64,000 nucleotides of DNA from Siphonodentalium dalli (lineage: Eukaryota; Mollusca; Scaphopoda; Gadilida; Siphonodentaliidae), in the NCBI GenBank assembly GCA_032622095.1, contig CP136062.1, positions 55,037,849-55,101,848 on the forward strand, given 5' to 3'. A model generated the notes under the pieces. That model was not told where the DNA came from. It saw only the letters and a list, made by a program, of their open reading frames with translations, and searched no databases. Of the stretch, positions 20,175 to 31,605 are shown piece by piece. A program made the translations under genes and the position numbers. Numbering within the stretch: position 1 is the stretch's first letter; every line of letters begins with the position of its first letter.

Positions 20175-21587
20175 ATGAAAATTGCAAAGGTAGTACCAGT
20201 TCATAAATCTGGAAATCGACAAATTCTGGACAACTATAGGCCAATCAGTATCCTACCTTCGTTTTCTAAACTACTGGAAAAGGCTATGTATAATAGGCTT
20301 ATTCACTTTGTCGACAAACATAATATCTTACACCAGCATCAATATGGATTCAGGAAAAACCATTCAACAATCCATCCAATCTTCCATTTACTCGAAAATA
20401 TTTGTATAGAGAACAACAAAAGATCAAAAGACTTTACCATGGCAGTTTTCTTAGACCTATCAAAAGCATTTGATACAATTGACCATAGTATTCTCTTGAA
20501 AAAACTTCACCATTATGGTATAAGAGGTATATCGAACGATTGGTTCCGGAACTACTTGACTGACCGGAAGCAATACATTGCCATGCACGATTGTCGGTCT
20601 CCTACTATGGATATTAGTCTTGGGGTCCCTCAGGGGTCCATATTGGGTCCTCTCCTTTTTTTATTGTATGCGAATGATATTCGAAACTCAACAAATTTGA
20701 ATCCCTTATCATTTGCTGATGACACAACAGTGTACAAATCCGATACCAATATCTTGAAACTAGAACGTGAAATAAACCTTGAACTACAAAAGCTCTTCCA
20801 ATGGTGTTGTGCGAACCGCCTTTCCTTAAATGCTAACAAAACACGCTACATTCTATTTGATCCTTCGAAATTGGTACCGAAAAGCGCACAAATTAATCTT
20901 GTAATCAATAATATTCCTGTTGAGCGAGTAGGCGAAGATTTTAGGGAGAAAAGTGTAAAATTCCTAGGCATTGAAATGGATGAAAACCTCAACTATAATG
21001 CGCACATCTCCAAACTTTGCTCTAAAGTAGCGAATGCAAATTTCGCATTGAACAAAGTAAAAAAAATTCTCCCATTTAATGCGCTGAAAACACTTTACCA
21101 CTCGCTTGTACATAGTTATCTCTTATATGGCATAGAAATTTGGGGTCATAGTAGGCACGCCCACAAACTATTCCTACTTCAAAAAAAGTCAATAAGAATT
21201 TTCAACAATAAAAAATATAATTCACACACTGACCCCCTCTTCAGTAGAAATAACATATTAAAATTAAATGACATTTACAAACTTGGAATATCCCTTTTAA
21301 TGTTAGACTGGAGAAATGATAGACTGCCTGCATCGTTTAAATTCTACTTTGCAATTAATCAAGGGAACACTCGTCAAAAGGGTTTGTTCAAAATTGCCAA
21401 ATCACGAATAAAATCGCTTGACTCCTTTCCAACTTTTAAATTTCCTGCCATATGGAATGACTTAAACAAAAAGCTTCGAGAAGAGCCCTTTCGGAAGATA
21501 TTCAGGAGAAAGTTCATTAGTGAATGTATTAGTTCCTATCCCACTGAAGTAACTTGTACAAATCCATATTGCCCGGAATGCCCATAA
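20175..21587 (+). CDS. Reverse transcriptase of a non-LTR retrotransposon
   Basis: An open frame of 470 codons from the first ATG; homology already starts about 10 codons upstream (FETGIVPSE), so this ATG is internal to the original ORF2. RT motifs are in order: LDNYRPISILP (residues 18-28), QYGFRKNHST (56-65), FLDLSKAFD with Asp94, SLGVPQGSILGPLLF (148-162), FADD with Asp182-Asp183, LSLNANKTRYILF, and the VKFLGIEMD primer-grip block. The thumb has SYLLYGIEIWG. The C-terminus is Cys-rich (TCTNPYCPEC), and no RNase H is visible. All catalytic aspartates are present and the frame has no stop. The endonuclease and any ORF1 are missing, so it is an incomplete copy. The clade (Jockey, CR1 or related) needs a tree. 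Confidence 0.93.
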   Translation: MKIAKVVPVHKSGNRQILDNYRPISILPSFSKLLEKAMYNRLIHFVDKHNILHQHQYGFRKNHSTIHPIFHLLENICIENNKRSKDFTMAVFLDLSKAFDTIDHSILLKKLHHYGIRGISNDWFRNYLTDRKQYIAMHDCRSPTMDISLGVPQGSILGPLLFLLYANDIRNSTNLNPLSFADDTTVYKSDTNILKLEREINLELQKLFQWCCANRLSLNANKTRYILFDPSKLVPKSAQINLVINNIPVERVGEDFREKSVKFLGIEMDENLNYNAHISKLCSKVANANFALNKVKKILPFNALKTLYHSLVHSYLLYGIEIWGHSRHAHKLFLLQKKSIRIFNNKKYNSHTDPLFSRNNILKLNDIYKLGISLLMLDWRNDRLPASFKFYFAINQGNTRQKGLFKIAKSRIKSLDSFPTFKFPAIWNDLNKKLREEPFRKIFRRKFISECISSYPTEVTCTNPYCPECP

Positions 21588-21807
21588 TAATATCCCCATC
21601 TATTATGTATACATGTATTATATAAATGTTTATGGCTCTCGTGCCATATTATTCAACTACACCAATGACATTTCCCGTCGTACATTGCTCCAGCTAATGT
21701 ATGATTTTCTGACTGGATCTCATCCAATGGAACCTCGCGAGTTATTCACCTAAATTTATGACCGTGGCTTTTCTAATTAATGATTGTAAATACAAGTAAT
21801 ACATAAA

Positions 21808-23659
21808 GGCCGGATTCGTCATCTCAGGTTTAAACCTGGTCTACGTAAACCTCTAGGTTTAAACCGCCGTGAGTCAGCAAAATCCGTGGTTTAAACCTGA
21901 GACCGCAGGTCTAAGTGACGCATTCGTCATCTCTGGTTTAAACCTGGTCTAGCCAGACCACTGGTTTAGCAGTAGTGTCTCTGTATCGTCGAGATAACTA
22001 AACGTACTTTCCTAATGCGGACCGCCTCATTTTATTGATTGCGAAAATCAATAATTACGACAGCGGTCATATTTTGATTGGAAATTTATAAGCGAGAAGC
22101 AGTCACACATATAAAGCGTATGGGGATAAGTTTTTGTCAATTTCATTATTGTTTTTGCGTTTTATAAGCTTAAACCGGCAACTAAACCATCTAATTCGGA
22201 GGTCCAGCTAAACCAGCTTTATCGAGGCTAAACTGGAGATGACGAATCCGTCTTTTCTTTATCGCGGTTTAGAATTGTCAAACAATCAGTCAAAGGGTGG
22301 AGCTGTAAATAATCTCGAGTGAGGGCGTTTCTAAGTGGCGACTGTCGGCTGGTGTTATCGTGTCACAGTTGATTTATTCGCACGCGAGCTTTGCTCAGAT
22401 ATGGACATATTCCTAAATATATGATTTTTACAACTATCTTATGGTTTTTTTGTTTGGCTTCTGGCAATCACAAATACTGGTGTTTTCTACGCATTCATTT
22501 GAAGGGTTCAGCGTTTTAATTTTGAAACCAAAACGATGCTACTGCATGACCAGATATGCTATACACATAGTTTGCAATCCTAAACTTATATTGCTATATG
22601 AGTCAAATTTGATAACTTATAATGTAGATCATACCACAAAGCTCTACTCTGGCTACGCCTATAAATTCCCATAATATTCTACCAGTTCAAAACCTGGGAA
22701 TCTTTTTGATTTTCTGCATGACGGAAAATTTATGACACAATCAACACATTTAATATATTTCTTTATTAAAAGCTGTCCCTCTGCATGGTTGCCCACTTCC
22801 AACAGTTCAGATGCCGCTTAGGGTGTGCACTCATAAGCAAAATGCCTTTACTTGACTGGCCTCTTGATCCAGGATTGACTCGATTACGGAGACTTATTCA
22901 ACGCCAGAGGGGCTTTGCGCACATTTTGATCATTTGAACATTTTAATTAAAACAAAAATTAAATTAAATTTTAAACAAACAAATGTTAATTTAAATTTTA
23001 AATTTTGTTTCTTTTTAGATTCAACTCTTTACTCAATTTAACACAATGTTTTCATTTAAAAAAAATTATATTTTCTTATTTTTAAATCAAAATTTTTAAA
23101 ACCTAACGCCGTTGTACCACACGAATCACCACACCTAATTTAATTGAAATCGGTCCATGGGTATTGGAGAACATTTGCGAACAGACAAACGGACATACAG
23201 ATAGACAGCTCCTATACCCTTTAATATATACAGATATACATGTAAATACACCAAATTTTGTCTTTGCGGGTGAAGCATCTTGCAGAAATCTATCATAAAC
23301 AAAGTGATGAACAGAGCGTGAAACTCGTGTTGAGAGACATGCCCTTTGTTAAATCACAGAATGAGATCGGATTAATAGTCAATGAGCGATACTTGTTTTC
23401 TCAGTGAATAAATCCATTGAGCGTGCACGCGGTCACGATAATTTATGACTTGTCAATAACCATTATATCGGCCTATCTTTTTGGTTCGATTGGTAAGAGG
23501 GTAGTTTGATTGCATAATCATATCACCGATTTGAATTGTCAATTAGCTGGCAACTGAACGGCAAAAACGCCCACTTAGACCCGGTTTGGCTGGACCGCCA
23601 ATGTAGGTTTAAACCAGGTTTAAACTCGGAGGTTTAAACCGGAGATGACGAATCCGGCC
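21808..23659. mobile_element. 1.85-kb TIR element with GTTTAAAC subterminal repeats
   Basis: It begins GGCCGGATTCGTCATCT and ends with the perfect inverse at 23643-23659. AAA flanks both sides (21805-21807, 23660-23662), a possible 3-bp duplication. Internal copies of the end motif occur at about 21938 (direct) and 22237-22252 (inverse), so a shorter MITE of about 445 bp may be embedded. AGGTTTAAACCTGG-like palindromes recur near both ends. GGCCGGATTC ends and a 3-bp duplication resemble PIF/Harbinger elements; that is inference. The middle (22253-23560) has no gene; near 23187-23205 it has GAACAGACAAACGG. Confidence 0.7.
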
Positions 23660-24062
23660 AAAGAGTTTTGCGTGATATGACCAATCGATATAAATATATA
23701 GGTTAAACTCGCGTGGTCACTCATCCGTATGCTCCCTTGATTTCGAATTCATTCCTAAATTATCCTATACACAAAATTGTATATTTTATAATTGACCACA
23801 GTTATTCTATATAATATACCATCGTTCACGCAGCTTCCAGGCAGAGCAGAGTGTTATTTTAATGACTAATTGGGGTGGGCAGTAAGACAGCCAATTATTG
23901 GATATGCCCTCCCCAGGCAAGGAGCAATCAGCCCATCTGGTGGATAGTTATCCCAGATGGGTTAGCATAGATTTTGTTGTATTTTCTTTTAATCTGTATT
24001 AACTTTATTATCTTCATTATTATTTGTGCATATTTTGTTGGAGTTGCTCTTTGTCAATAAAT

Positions 24063-24092
24063 TATCTCTCTCTCTCTCTCTCTCTCTCTCCT
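24063..24092. repeat. (TC)n microsatellite
   Basis: About 15 TC dinucleotides following AATAAATTA; possibly the 3' tail of the LINE. The next 330 bases (24093-24420) hold nothing I recognise. Confidence 0.9.
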
Positions 24093-24424
24093 ACATTTGT
24101 AACGTGTACATGTAGTTTGTGTTCGTGCATCGGGATTCATTAAGCATACAGTTCCACTCATGCCTTCGGGAAACATAAGCTCAATACAGCTGGCCACGTT
24201 GAGACACGGAGTCATTGACAATTGCGTGTAATGTGTTTATAAACCTCCCATCAGCGAGTTCATGTCATTTTGTGGTCATAAACACCCCTGTTACATCCGG
24301 ATATTTGCATACAGTCCCGTTATATGATTTAAATAACTTCTTAATGCATTATCGTCGTATGCGCGCGACAGACAACTTTAAGGTGGGGCTCTCCCATCAG
24401 CAGCAAATTTAAAGGCCCAATTAA

Positions 24425-24870
24425 AGGTACTCAATCCGATTCGAAGGTCCCCATATCATCAGATTCCAACAACAACAGCATTTTTTAAATGCCGCTTCAG
24501 TTATAACAATCGATTAATTGCCCAAAAATAATGGTAACCACAGTCAACCATGGTATAAAATTGCCCAAACCCTGTTATTTATCAGCGTTTTGTTCAACGA
24601 AAGTTTGCCGGTTGTCAAATATCTGACACAAAAAAGCCACTGGATTTTAGAGTTATTTATCTTCATCCGCTCTCTGGTCAGATAGGTTCTTCTTGTCGAC
24701 AGTTTACAGGGCCACATAAAATTAAAATAATAGATTTCAAACATCGATATCTGATCACTCCTAGCTTTGATTGGTGGGTTCCTCGACTCGAATCAAATAT
24801 GTTTTACCCCCCCCCCCCCCCGAAGCCAAGAAAATATTAATTTGCTAGCGTTAATTCGGATTGAGTACAT
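24425..24870. mobile_element. TTAA-flanked MITE, AGGTACTCAATCCG family, copy 1
   Basis: Ends AGGTACTCAATCCGA and the near-inverse ending GAGTACAT, flanked by TTAA at 24421-24424 and 24871-24874. Internal landmarks shared with other copies are GATTCCAACAACAACA, CTTCTTGTCGAC and TCGACTCGAATCAAATAT. It is non-coding. Confidence 0.75.
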
Positions 24871-25047
24871 TTAATTTTCGAACCAACAGATCACATTATA
24901 TAAAATATGTGCCACATTATATACCATTTGAAAGAGGAAGCTACAAAACATTGTATTTTCAAATTATTCGGTGCAATAGACCGTGAACATGTTGTTTTTG
25001 TTTAGATACTGACGTCTGTTCTGTGCTCAAGTCTGCACAAAGTCTAT

Positions 25048-25114
25048 TATTTTCAATGGAAGGGGAATAACTGTAAATTTTAGATACAGAGTTATTCCCC
25101 TTCCATTGAAAATA
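25048..25114. repeat. 67-bp perfect-stem hairpin
   Basis: TATTTTCAATGGAAGGGGAA followed by TAACT is mirrored exactly after a 17-base loop, a stem of 25 bp. No further context is recognised. The surrounding 24875-25047 and 25115-25608 stretches show no gene; one block near 25290-25335 resembles a generic LINE 3' end. Confidence 0.8.
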
Positions 25115-25612
25115 AACTATAGTTTGAATTATGTTGCATTCTGGGAGCTATAACGGGGGAAATGTTTATAATTTCAGCTATTTTCTATTACTCTCTGGGC
25201 ACCTTCTGAGACACAGACATGAGCAGCTCATTGTACATAATTGATATTTCTTACTATGTTCTAATCATCATTGTATATGTATTGATGTAAAGCCTAAGAG
25301 CTCTATGATGATTTACGGCTTTAAACTAAATTTATTTATTATTTATACCAAATGGTGATGAATTATAGTATTTTAATCATATTTTATCGCTATAGATTGT
25401 TATTAAGACCGTATATCAAGGCACTATAAAAAAGTCGGTGACTCGAAAAGTAAATGGGCATTTAACCAATGGTGTCAATTAAAGAGACACAATGCCTTTG
25501 AAGTGGGTTCATGTGAAATAATATTACAAATATATGTAAAATAACTATCCTCAACAAGACTTTGTAAATGTCATGTAAAATAGATCGATTTAGTTTTTAT
25601 TTTCTTCATTAA

Positions 25613-26094
25613 AACCATTTCAGTGCCAGGGGCCGATCTCATCGGCCCTACTTTACGGTCTGTAAAATCGGCCCTAAAAAAATTAAAACATAGAAAATAA
25701 ATTTTTATTTTTTTTTTAAAGATTTTTTTTATTTTTCGGTTGAACTTTTTGTGGGTATGCTTAAGCATGCTATAGCGAATTTAAAAACAAACTGGATAAA
25801 ACCTTAGGGGCATGTTATAACTCAAAACTATCACCAAGTATTCATAGTAATAATTTTGATGCCCATGAAAAACGTAAGATTCCCTGGCACTAAACGTACA
25901 AAATAAGTCTGTCTAAAGAATATAAGAAAAAATTATTAAAATTGTAAAAAATAATAACAAATGATGAAAAATTGTTAGGCCAATGCATTCTCTTATATAT
26001 GCGAGGCGACCTATGCTCGACTCGCATATATAATAGAATACATTGGCACAGGATATATGGGTTGATACAAAAATTGGACTTGGCACTGAAAGGG
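25613..26094. mobile_element. TTAA-flanked piggyBac-like MITE with hairpin core, copy 1
   Basis: TTAA at 25609-25612 and 26095-26098. The right end reads GGCACTGAAAGGG; the left end (AACCATTTCAGTGCC) has decayed. CCCTTT-type ends and TTAA targeting are typical of piggyBac. The interior carries the 69-bp hairpin at 25979-26047. Confidence 0.75.
25979..26047. repeat. 69-bp hairpin core GCCAATGCATTCTCTTATAT, copy 1
   Basis: GCCAATGCATTCTCTTATAT continuing ATGCGAG is mirrored by its inverse after a short GACCTATGCTCG loop. The same hairpin recurs at 27420, 27585, 39322, 63167 and 63331 and in partial form elsewhere. Confidence 0.85.
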
Positions 26095-26290
26095 TTAATA
26101 ATTCCCCAAAATGAGATTTCGCATGTCAAAGCATTGTTATGTAAACATTACTGTTACAGTGGCATTACCGACCAAAGTCCAACTATATAATAAGTTTAAT
26201 AACAACTTTGGCGATAAACATTGGAAAAAGGTCAAAGCACTGAAGAATATTCTGGAGAAGTAATAATCATATTTAGACTAAAATATTTTA

Positions 26291-26710
26291 AGGGTACGTT
26301 CATACACTGGCAAGTTTGCACGGTATGGTTTGCAGGCATTTTGTCGTATAAAACGATATGGTGCCAGAATATGAACGGAAACAAGCACATAGAGCTAGTG
26401 CATCTGTGCCACACCTAACTACGTGCGAAGTTAAATCTATGTGGTTCCACTAGTAACGATGCTACCGGAATTTGCCTGTAAATATCGTGCAATTATCATA
26501 ACAAGAACAAATCATACAGGTATTTTAAGGCAAATCCAATAGCACTGTTACAAGTGGAACTATATCAATGTTACTTCTCAAGTATTTCGCTTTGGTAACG
26601 ATGCATGTATTGTGCACGTTTCCGTTCATATTCTGGCACCATATGGGTTTCTATGATGAAATGCCCTCAAAAACATACCGTGCAAACTTGCCAGCGTATG
26701 AACGTAGCCT
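26291..26710. mobile_element. 420-bp MITE with AGGGTACGTTCATAC ends
   Basis: AGGGTACGTTCATACACTGG continuing CAAGTTTGCACGGTATG is mirrored at 26674-26710. A second inverted pair (CGTTTCCGTTCATATTCTGG) lies inward. No target duplication is clear. Ends of this type occur in hAT-like elements, but I do not assign it. Confidence 0.7.
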
Positions 26711-26799
26711 AACTTACGGGAAAGCAATGTTTGTTCACATTACAATGGTTTCAAAACGAGAACTTTCATTATTATAGAGCTACCAATCTCCTCTTAATT

Positions 26800-27222
26800 T
26801 TGGAACTTCTGTCTGTCTGTCTGTATGTATGTATGTATGTATGTATGTTTGTTATAGACTCGAAAACTGCTTGACCGATTCGACTCAAATTTGGTATGTA
26901 GGCTTACTTTGATCCTGGGAACAATATGGGCGGGTCCAATTTCATATGCGACCGTGTCCTTGACCTTGACCTCATATGGGGATGTTTCTGGACATCGACC
27001 GATCCGACTCAAATTTGGTATGTATAGGCCTACTTTTAATCCCGGGAACAATATGGGCGGGTCCAATTTCACGTGCGACCGTGTCCTTGACCTCGCTCAT
27101 ATACCCTTATATAGGTATGTTTCTGGACCGATCGAACAATAGATTTTTCTTTCTCCTCAAAAGGAGGCGATCGCAAAGAAATCACTGAATAGCCCGGACG
27201 AAGTCGGGCACATAAGCTAGTA
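26800..27222 (-). mobile_element. Helentron-like element, single copy (minus orientation)
   Basis: Read on the minus strand: a stem GCCCGACTTCGTCCGGGC after ACTAGCTTATGT, then two tandem copies of about 120 bp (26885-27130) containing GGGTCCAATTT and GACCGTGTCCTTGACC, then an ATAC/ACAG microsatellite (26808-26850). This order matches the four units at 33.8-36.1 kb. Central tandem repeats, an end hairpin and a tetranucleotide tract recall DINE/pearl-type Helentron-associated elements. ORFs within are repeat by-products. Confidence 0.5.
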
Positions 27223-27419
27223 ATTAATATAAGAAAAGAAGCACACTCAATGTATTATTTACTTCTTCATTTTCTACAATGCGAAGGCATTGGGTCCATA
27301 TAAAGCTGTAAGGATTGTTAAGAAAATCGAATCATATTCCAGTATCAGTGCCATAAAACTTGTTTACCTTTAAAGATACATAAACCGAATTAACCCTTTA
27401 CCCAACAGAACGGCCCTGT

Positions 27420-27488
27420 GCCAATGCATTCTCTTATATATGCGAGTCGACCATAGTTCGCCTCGCATATATAAGAGAATGCATTGGC
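27420..27488. repeat. 69-bp hairpin core, copy 2
   Basis: Same palindrome as at 25979, loop GACCATAGTTCG. Confidence 0.85.
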
Positions 27489-27584
27489 TTAACATATTTA
27501 AAATGATAAAATTGTAAGAACAAACTATAAAATTGTTGTAAGAAAAAATGGTAAAAAGTGTTGAAAAAAGGGAGTTTTTTTTTG

Positions 27585-27653
27585 GCCAATGCATTCTCGT
27601 ATATATGCGAGGCGACATATGGTCGACTCGCATATATAAGAGAATGCATTGGC
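27585..27653. repeat. 69-bp hairpin core, copy 3
   Basis: Same palindrome with one arm substitution (TCTCGTATA); 97 bases from copy 2 and in the same element. Confidence 0.85.
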
Positions 27654-27805
27654 ACAGGGCATAACTGTAACCATGACAACGTGGTCAATTAACCGGTTCC
27701 AATGATGTCCATATCTGTATGGTGTTATTGAGACAGACCGAAGATATTTTAGGCTGTTGAAGCTTTATTTGGGCGTTTTTGGCCGGTTTGTTGGATAAAG
27801 GGTTA

Positions 27806-28325
27806 ACGCTCCTAAATTATTATTTCTTTGGCTTCGGTGTAAAAAATATTTGATTCGAGTCGAGGAACTCAACCATCAAAGCTCAGAGTTATCGAATATC
27901 GATTTTTGACTCGAATCATGACTGTCTGCGTGAAAATAAATCAAATATTTTTCATTGCATATATTAGCGGATTTTTTTCGCAGCCATTTGCAACACTATT
28001 TTTTTAAGGAAAAATCACCATAAAACTACATAATGTCTGAAAAGTGTTTCTTTATGTCTGCCAGATTATTGAAAACGTGGTTGAGTAATATTTATGTTGT
28101 TTTATGTTGTTTTGGTCCTCCAGACGTAGCTAGCTGTTCAACATTCTATATTAACTCACACTGATGGCCACATAACCGCGAAATTAAAGCCCCCAATCGT
28201 AATCAGGAAAGAACATTTGAACCCGTGAATTATTGTTGATTACTATTGTATATTCGAGTATATTCGAAATGTTCTATTTTGGTAACTTACATCAACATAT
28301 AAACGTTTTATGTTTCTTACCATAG
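27806..28325. other. Fragment of the AGGTACTC MITE family, then unassigned DNA
   Basis: 27810-27915 matches the right half of that family (TTTCTTTGGCTTCGG, ATTTGATTCGAGTCGAGGAA). The rest, to 28325, is AT-rich with no gene seen. Confidence 0.5.
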
Positions 28326-28535
28326 AAGTCTAGCTGAGCCTGCTCAACCTGGAAGTGTATAGCTGAGCCTGTTCAACCTGGAAGTCTAGCTGAGCCTGCT
28401 CAACCTGGAAGTGTATAGCTGAGCCTGTTCAACCTGGAAGTCTAACTGAGCCTGTTCAACCTGGAAGTCTAGCTGAGCCTATTTAACATGGAAGTCTAGC
28501 TGAGCCTATTTAACATGGAAGTCTAGCTGAGCCTT
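28326..28535 (+). repeat. Short tandem array GTCTAGCTGAGCCTGTTCAA, about 8 copies
   Basis: Units of about 27-29 bp, AAGTCTAGCTGAGCCTGNTC continuing AACCTGG, alternate with a GTGTATAGC variant in the first four copies and drift to ATTTAACATGG in the last ones. The array has an ordered A-B-A-B start. Confidence 0.9.
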
Positions 28536-28928
28536 CAAGTCCAGTGGTAATTAAGATATCAGTTCTTGAGAAAAAAACAAATCTTAGCCGAGCAAATTCC
28601 AAATTTCGAGCAGCAATTGTGTTTACTAATCGAGAAATTGGTTACAAATATGAATGGAACTATTTTCCTGGTATATATGTCTGGCCTTCGCGTCTTCCTA
28701 CAATTAGTTTATGTGTGGTCAAATTCTACTATATACACGCCTATGCGCAGTGCATTTATTTCTTAAATCGAAAGCATAAGCATCTCTCCTGCTTGAATAT
28801 GGCAACATTAATTTTATACACTACATTTGATAATTAGACATACACATCGGAAATAGCGCCGAGCGGTGAATCGGCAATTAGGCTGGAGGGGTCACGTTGT
28901 TTTTCACATATTTGTGCCAGGAACCAGT

Positions 28929-30293
28929 TAGTCCAAGTCTTCTTGTACTAAAACCAGCTAAGATATTGGGATGGCGATGCTGGCGTTTAGTCCAAGACCG
29001 CCCTATATGCTCGCTTATGACACGGCTTAAGCGTTAGTGACCCGCTCAAATAAAACCACAATTATATGAAATAAAATATCACAATTGCGACAATAAACGG
29101 ATATTTTCCGCAGAACACATGCTATTTTATCTGAAACCCACATCAGTTGTGAATTTAAAACGGTAATTTAATGCGAAAAGAGACATTTACCTCAATGTTT
29201 ACAATTTTTTAAAAGTATGCGAACTCGGTTGACCTCGCGAACTGTGTTCGGCATTTTCCGTTGAAAATATTCCGTAGATTTTGGACAACAACGCAAATTA
29301 CGAAGAATTCTCCATTGTAATCGTAATTATGTGTGTCAATAAATAAAATAATAAATAGATTAATTAAACATTGAAGATATAAATGTAATACATTAAATAA
29401 ATTACGGGGAATTACAACCCTCTCAAAGTTTAAAACAGTGTAAACACAACGAGTATTAGAATAAATAATATGGTGCTACATTTCCCACATTTGGTGGACT
29501 TCGGCGAAATTAAGATATATACTAAGCGAACAGAGCAATATACTGCTCTTGTTAAGCACACAAAAAATCAAACAAAATTTGTATAAATTTTTAACCTTAA
29601 GTTTGAAAAGTCCCACTAAAACGGAAGAACTATATTTCGAAACTGTGTGATTCGGTTCTGCGATTATTTTATCAACACAAAGGTCAAAATGCACATGGAT
29701 GAAAATCACACGGATGGAAAGTCAGACACAAGAGTTCTAATTTGCTCCAATTTTGACAAGTTGCTTGCGAAAATTGTCAACAAAACTACCTTTCTGATCC
29801 TCCATTATGTCATTAAGTTTTTAGTGCGGGAATTGTTCTCAAAGCACATTGGAAACTGGACTTTGCGGCGATCGGTTTTCGCTATTTTGTTCGGAAAACC
29901 CCGCGCTATATATAGAAACGGAAAGTAGAATTCTCAGAACAAACAGCGGATTATGCCGAACTTATTCGGACCACTTCGGCTTTCGGTTAAAACGTAAACA
30001 AACATAGAAACAAATCGATGTTTATGGCAATCAACCGGAATATTCTATGTCTAATTTAACATTAAAGTTAGATTATTATACACCATTGTGACCATAAGAT
30101 GTAAGCCTTTCCGATGTATATAGCATCATGTATTGATTTGCTAGGTAAATCGAGTAAAATTCACCACAGATTCCCGCCACAGATCGTGGGCGTAAGTCGT
30201 GTGGTAGGATTGGTATGCAAGCGGGCTTGGACTAAACGCCAGCATCGCCATCCCAATATCTTAGCTGGTTTTAGTACAAGAAGACTTGGACTA
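28929..30293. mobile_element. 1.37-kb TIR element with 9-bp target duplication (Mutator-like)
   Basis: Begins TAGTCCAAGTCTTCTTGTAC and ends with the inverse at about 30205-30293; TIRs are about 85-90 bp and nearly identical. GGAACCAGT flanks it at 28920-28928 and 30294-30302. The 9-bp duplication suggests Mutator/MuDR. The interior is AT-rich without a transposase; the 93-residue ORF near 29647 has no recognised motif. Confidence 0.8.
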
Positions 30294-30302
30294 GGAACCA
30301 GT

Positions 30303-31570
30303 CTGTTCAACAAAGTGACATGAGGGTCGCAGAAACGATGACAAACGACAGCCAGAAAGCAATTTCCATTCACTGAGCATTTACCTTAACGACTTTATAT
30401 GCACACAGGTATGACTGTACCTCTATCCATGCTTCATTGTCACATATGCCTGCGTTATAAATATCTCTTTTGTATTCTAACATAAACATACACACATAAC
30501 ACACTCCACCGCGGTTACCCAAGGGTATCTTCCGTGTCTCAATTGCGGAAGAGATCCAATGTTTTTTTGGCGAATAAGACGCTAGAAAAAGACATAAATT
30601 TAGTTCTTAACTATGTTTTGAACCCAAATATCTCTGATGTGTTGGATTTAATTGTCTGTGGAAATCTGGCGCCTATATATTCTTCGTTTGGACGAGGTTT
30701 GTATTTATTGTTGAATGTACGTCACGGCGTTTGTATACTATGCTCGAACTGTTTCCCGTTCAATGTATATACGTTTTTGCCGTATATAACAGACAATATA
30801 TATAAATGTTTACGAGCTTAGTTGTGCTTTAATACTACTCTGTATGGGTTGAGTTGTTTATGGACTGTTGGTACATATACTCATACGAATTTGTTTTGTG
30901 GAATATACAGTTTGCGAAATGAAGACGAGGAAGTGGCGAAGCAAATCAGACGTATATGTAAGCAAAATAAGGGAAGTCCCCTTTTATATGCGCACGCCAT
31001 CCATATGGGTGAATTCGCTTAATATACAATGCAGACAGCAACAATGATCCCCCCACCCCTCCCCTGTCATCCGGCATATATTTGGTCATGGCATCCGGAA
31101 TACTCTATAACATGGGGTGGCATCCGGAGTATAGTGACAACTAATAAAGTGAAATGATAATGGAAAGGATGGAATGTAGTTCACATGCAGTAGACAAATA
31201 ATGTATCCAAATCACTTATGGGATGTACTTAGATGTGTTGATACATATATGTTTTCTGGGCTTATTATAAACATGTCACTAATGATGGGGGGTATGACCG
31301 GGCTGTTTCGATTGTTTACTATAGTTAAGAAAATAATGGCTTCCGATAATGAAATTCATTGAAAGATCGTTGTTGATATTTTGTTTTAGGCTATCGAGTA
31401 ATGCATATATACCACAATGTAGGAAGCAAGTTCTCGTTTCGTCCCGTCAAAATGTTAAGGATGGGACATAAGGATGGGACATCTTTATGGTCAGCGCCAA
31501 CATTGTATAATCAGTTCTTGGCAGGGTTGTGGCCTGAGTCACGGTCTGTCTCACGGCAGCGGCTATTTAC
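30303..31570. other. Unassigned region, no gene recognised
   Basis: Two open frames (95 codons at 30534 and 66 at 30822) lie end to end but show no domain, and I do not call them genes. A small triplet of GGCATCCGG blocks lies at 31069-31130. Confidence 0.4.
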
Positions 31571-31605
31571 CATCGGATGGCAAATAGCGATTCTACCGAC
31601 ATGCG

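Larger units (their letters stand above)
20147..24092 (+). mobile_element. 5'-truncated non-LTR retrotransposon (Jockey/CR1-like), 3' UTR interrupted
   Basis: Coding sequence homologous to the RT region begins at about 20147, inside the protein, and abuts the Polinton TIR end, as expected of 5' truncation during target-primed reverse transcription. The reading frame ends at 21587. I infer that the 3' UTR runs to 21807 and resumes at about 23663, because the sequence up to the (TC)n tail at 24064-24092 reads like a LINE terminus (AATAAATTATCTCTCTC). The inserted 1.85-kb TIR element accounts for the gap. The 3' continuation is not proven. Confidence 0.6.
27394..27802. mobile_element. TTAA-flanked piggyBac-like MITE with two hairpin cores
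   Basis: Starts CCCTTTACCCAACA and ends TGTTGGATAAAGGG, flanked by TTAA at 27390-27393 and 27803-27806. It contains two copies of the 69-bp hairpin at 27420-27488 and 27585-27653. The ends differ from the CCCTTTCAGTGCC family, so it is a sister family sharing the same core. Confidence 0.75.

Noticed and set aside
25250-25345. Possible LINE 3' end or host gene 3' UTR
   Set aside because: Only a vague resemblance to generic LINE tails; no adjacent coding sequence or tail repeat.
30534-31022. Two consecutive ORFs (95 and 66 codons)
   Set aside because: No domain, no codon pattern and low-complexity flanks; not enough to call a gene.
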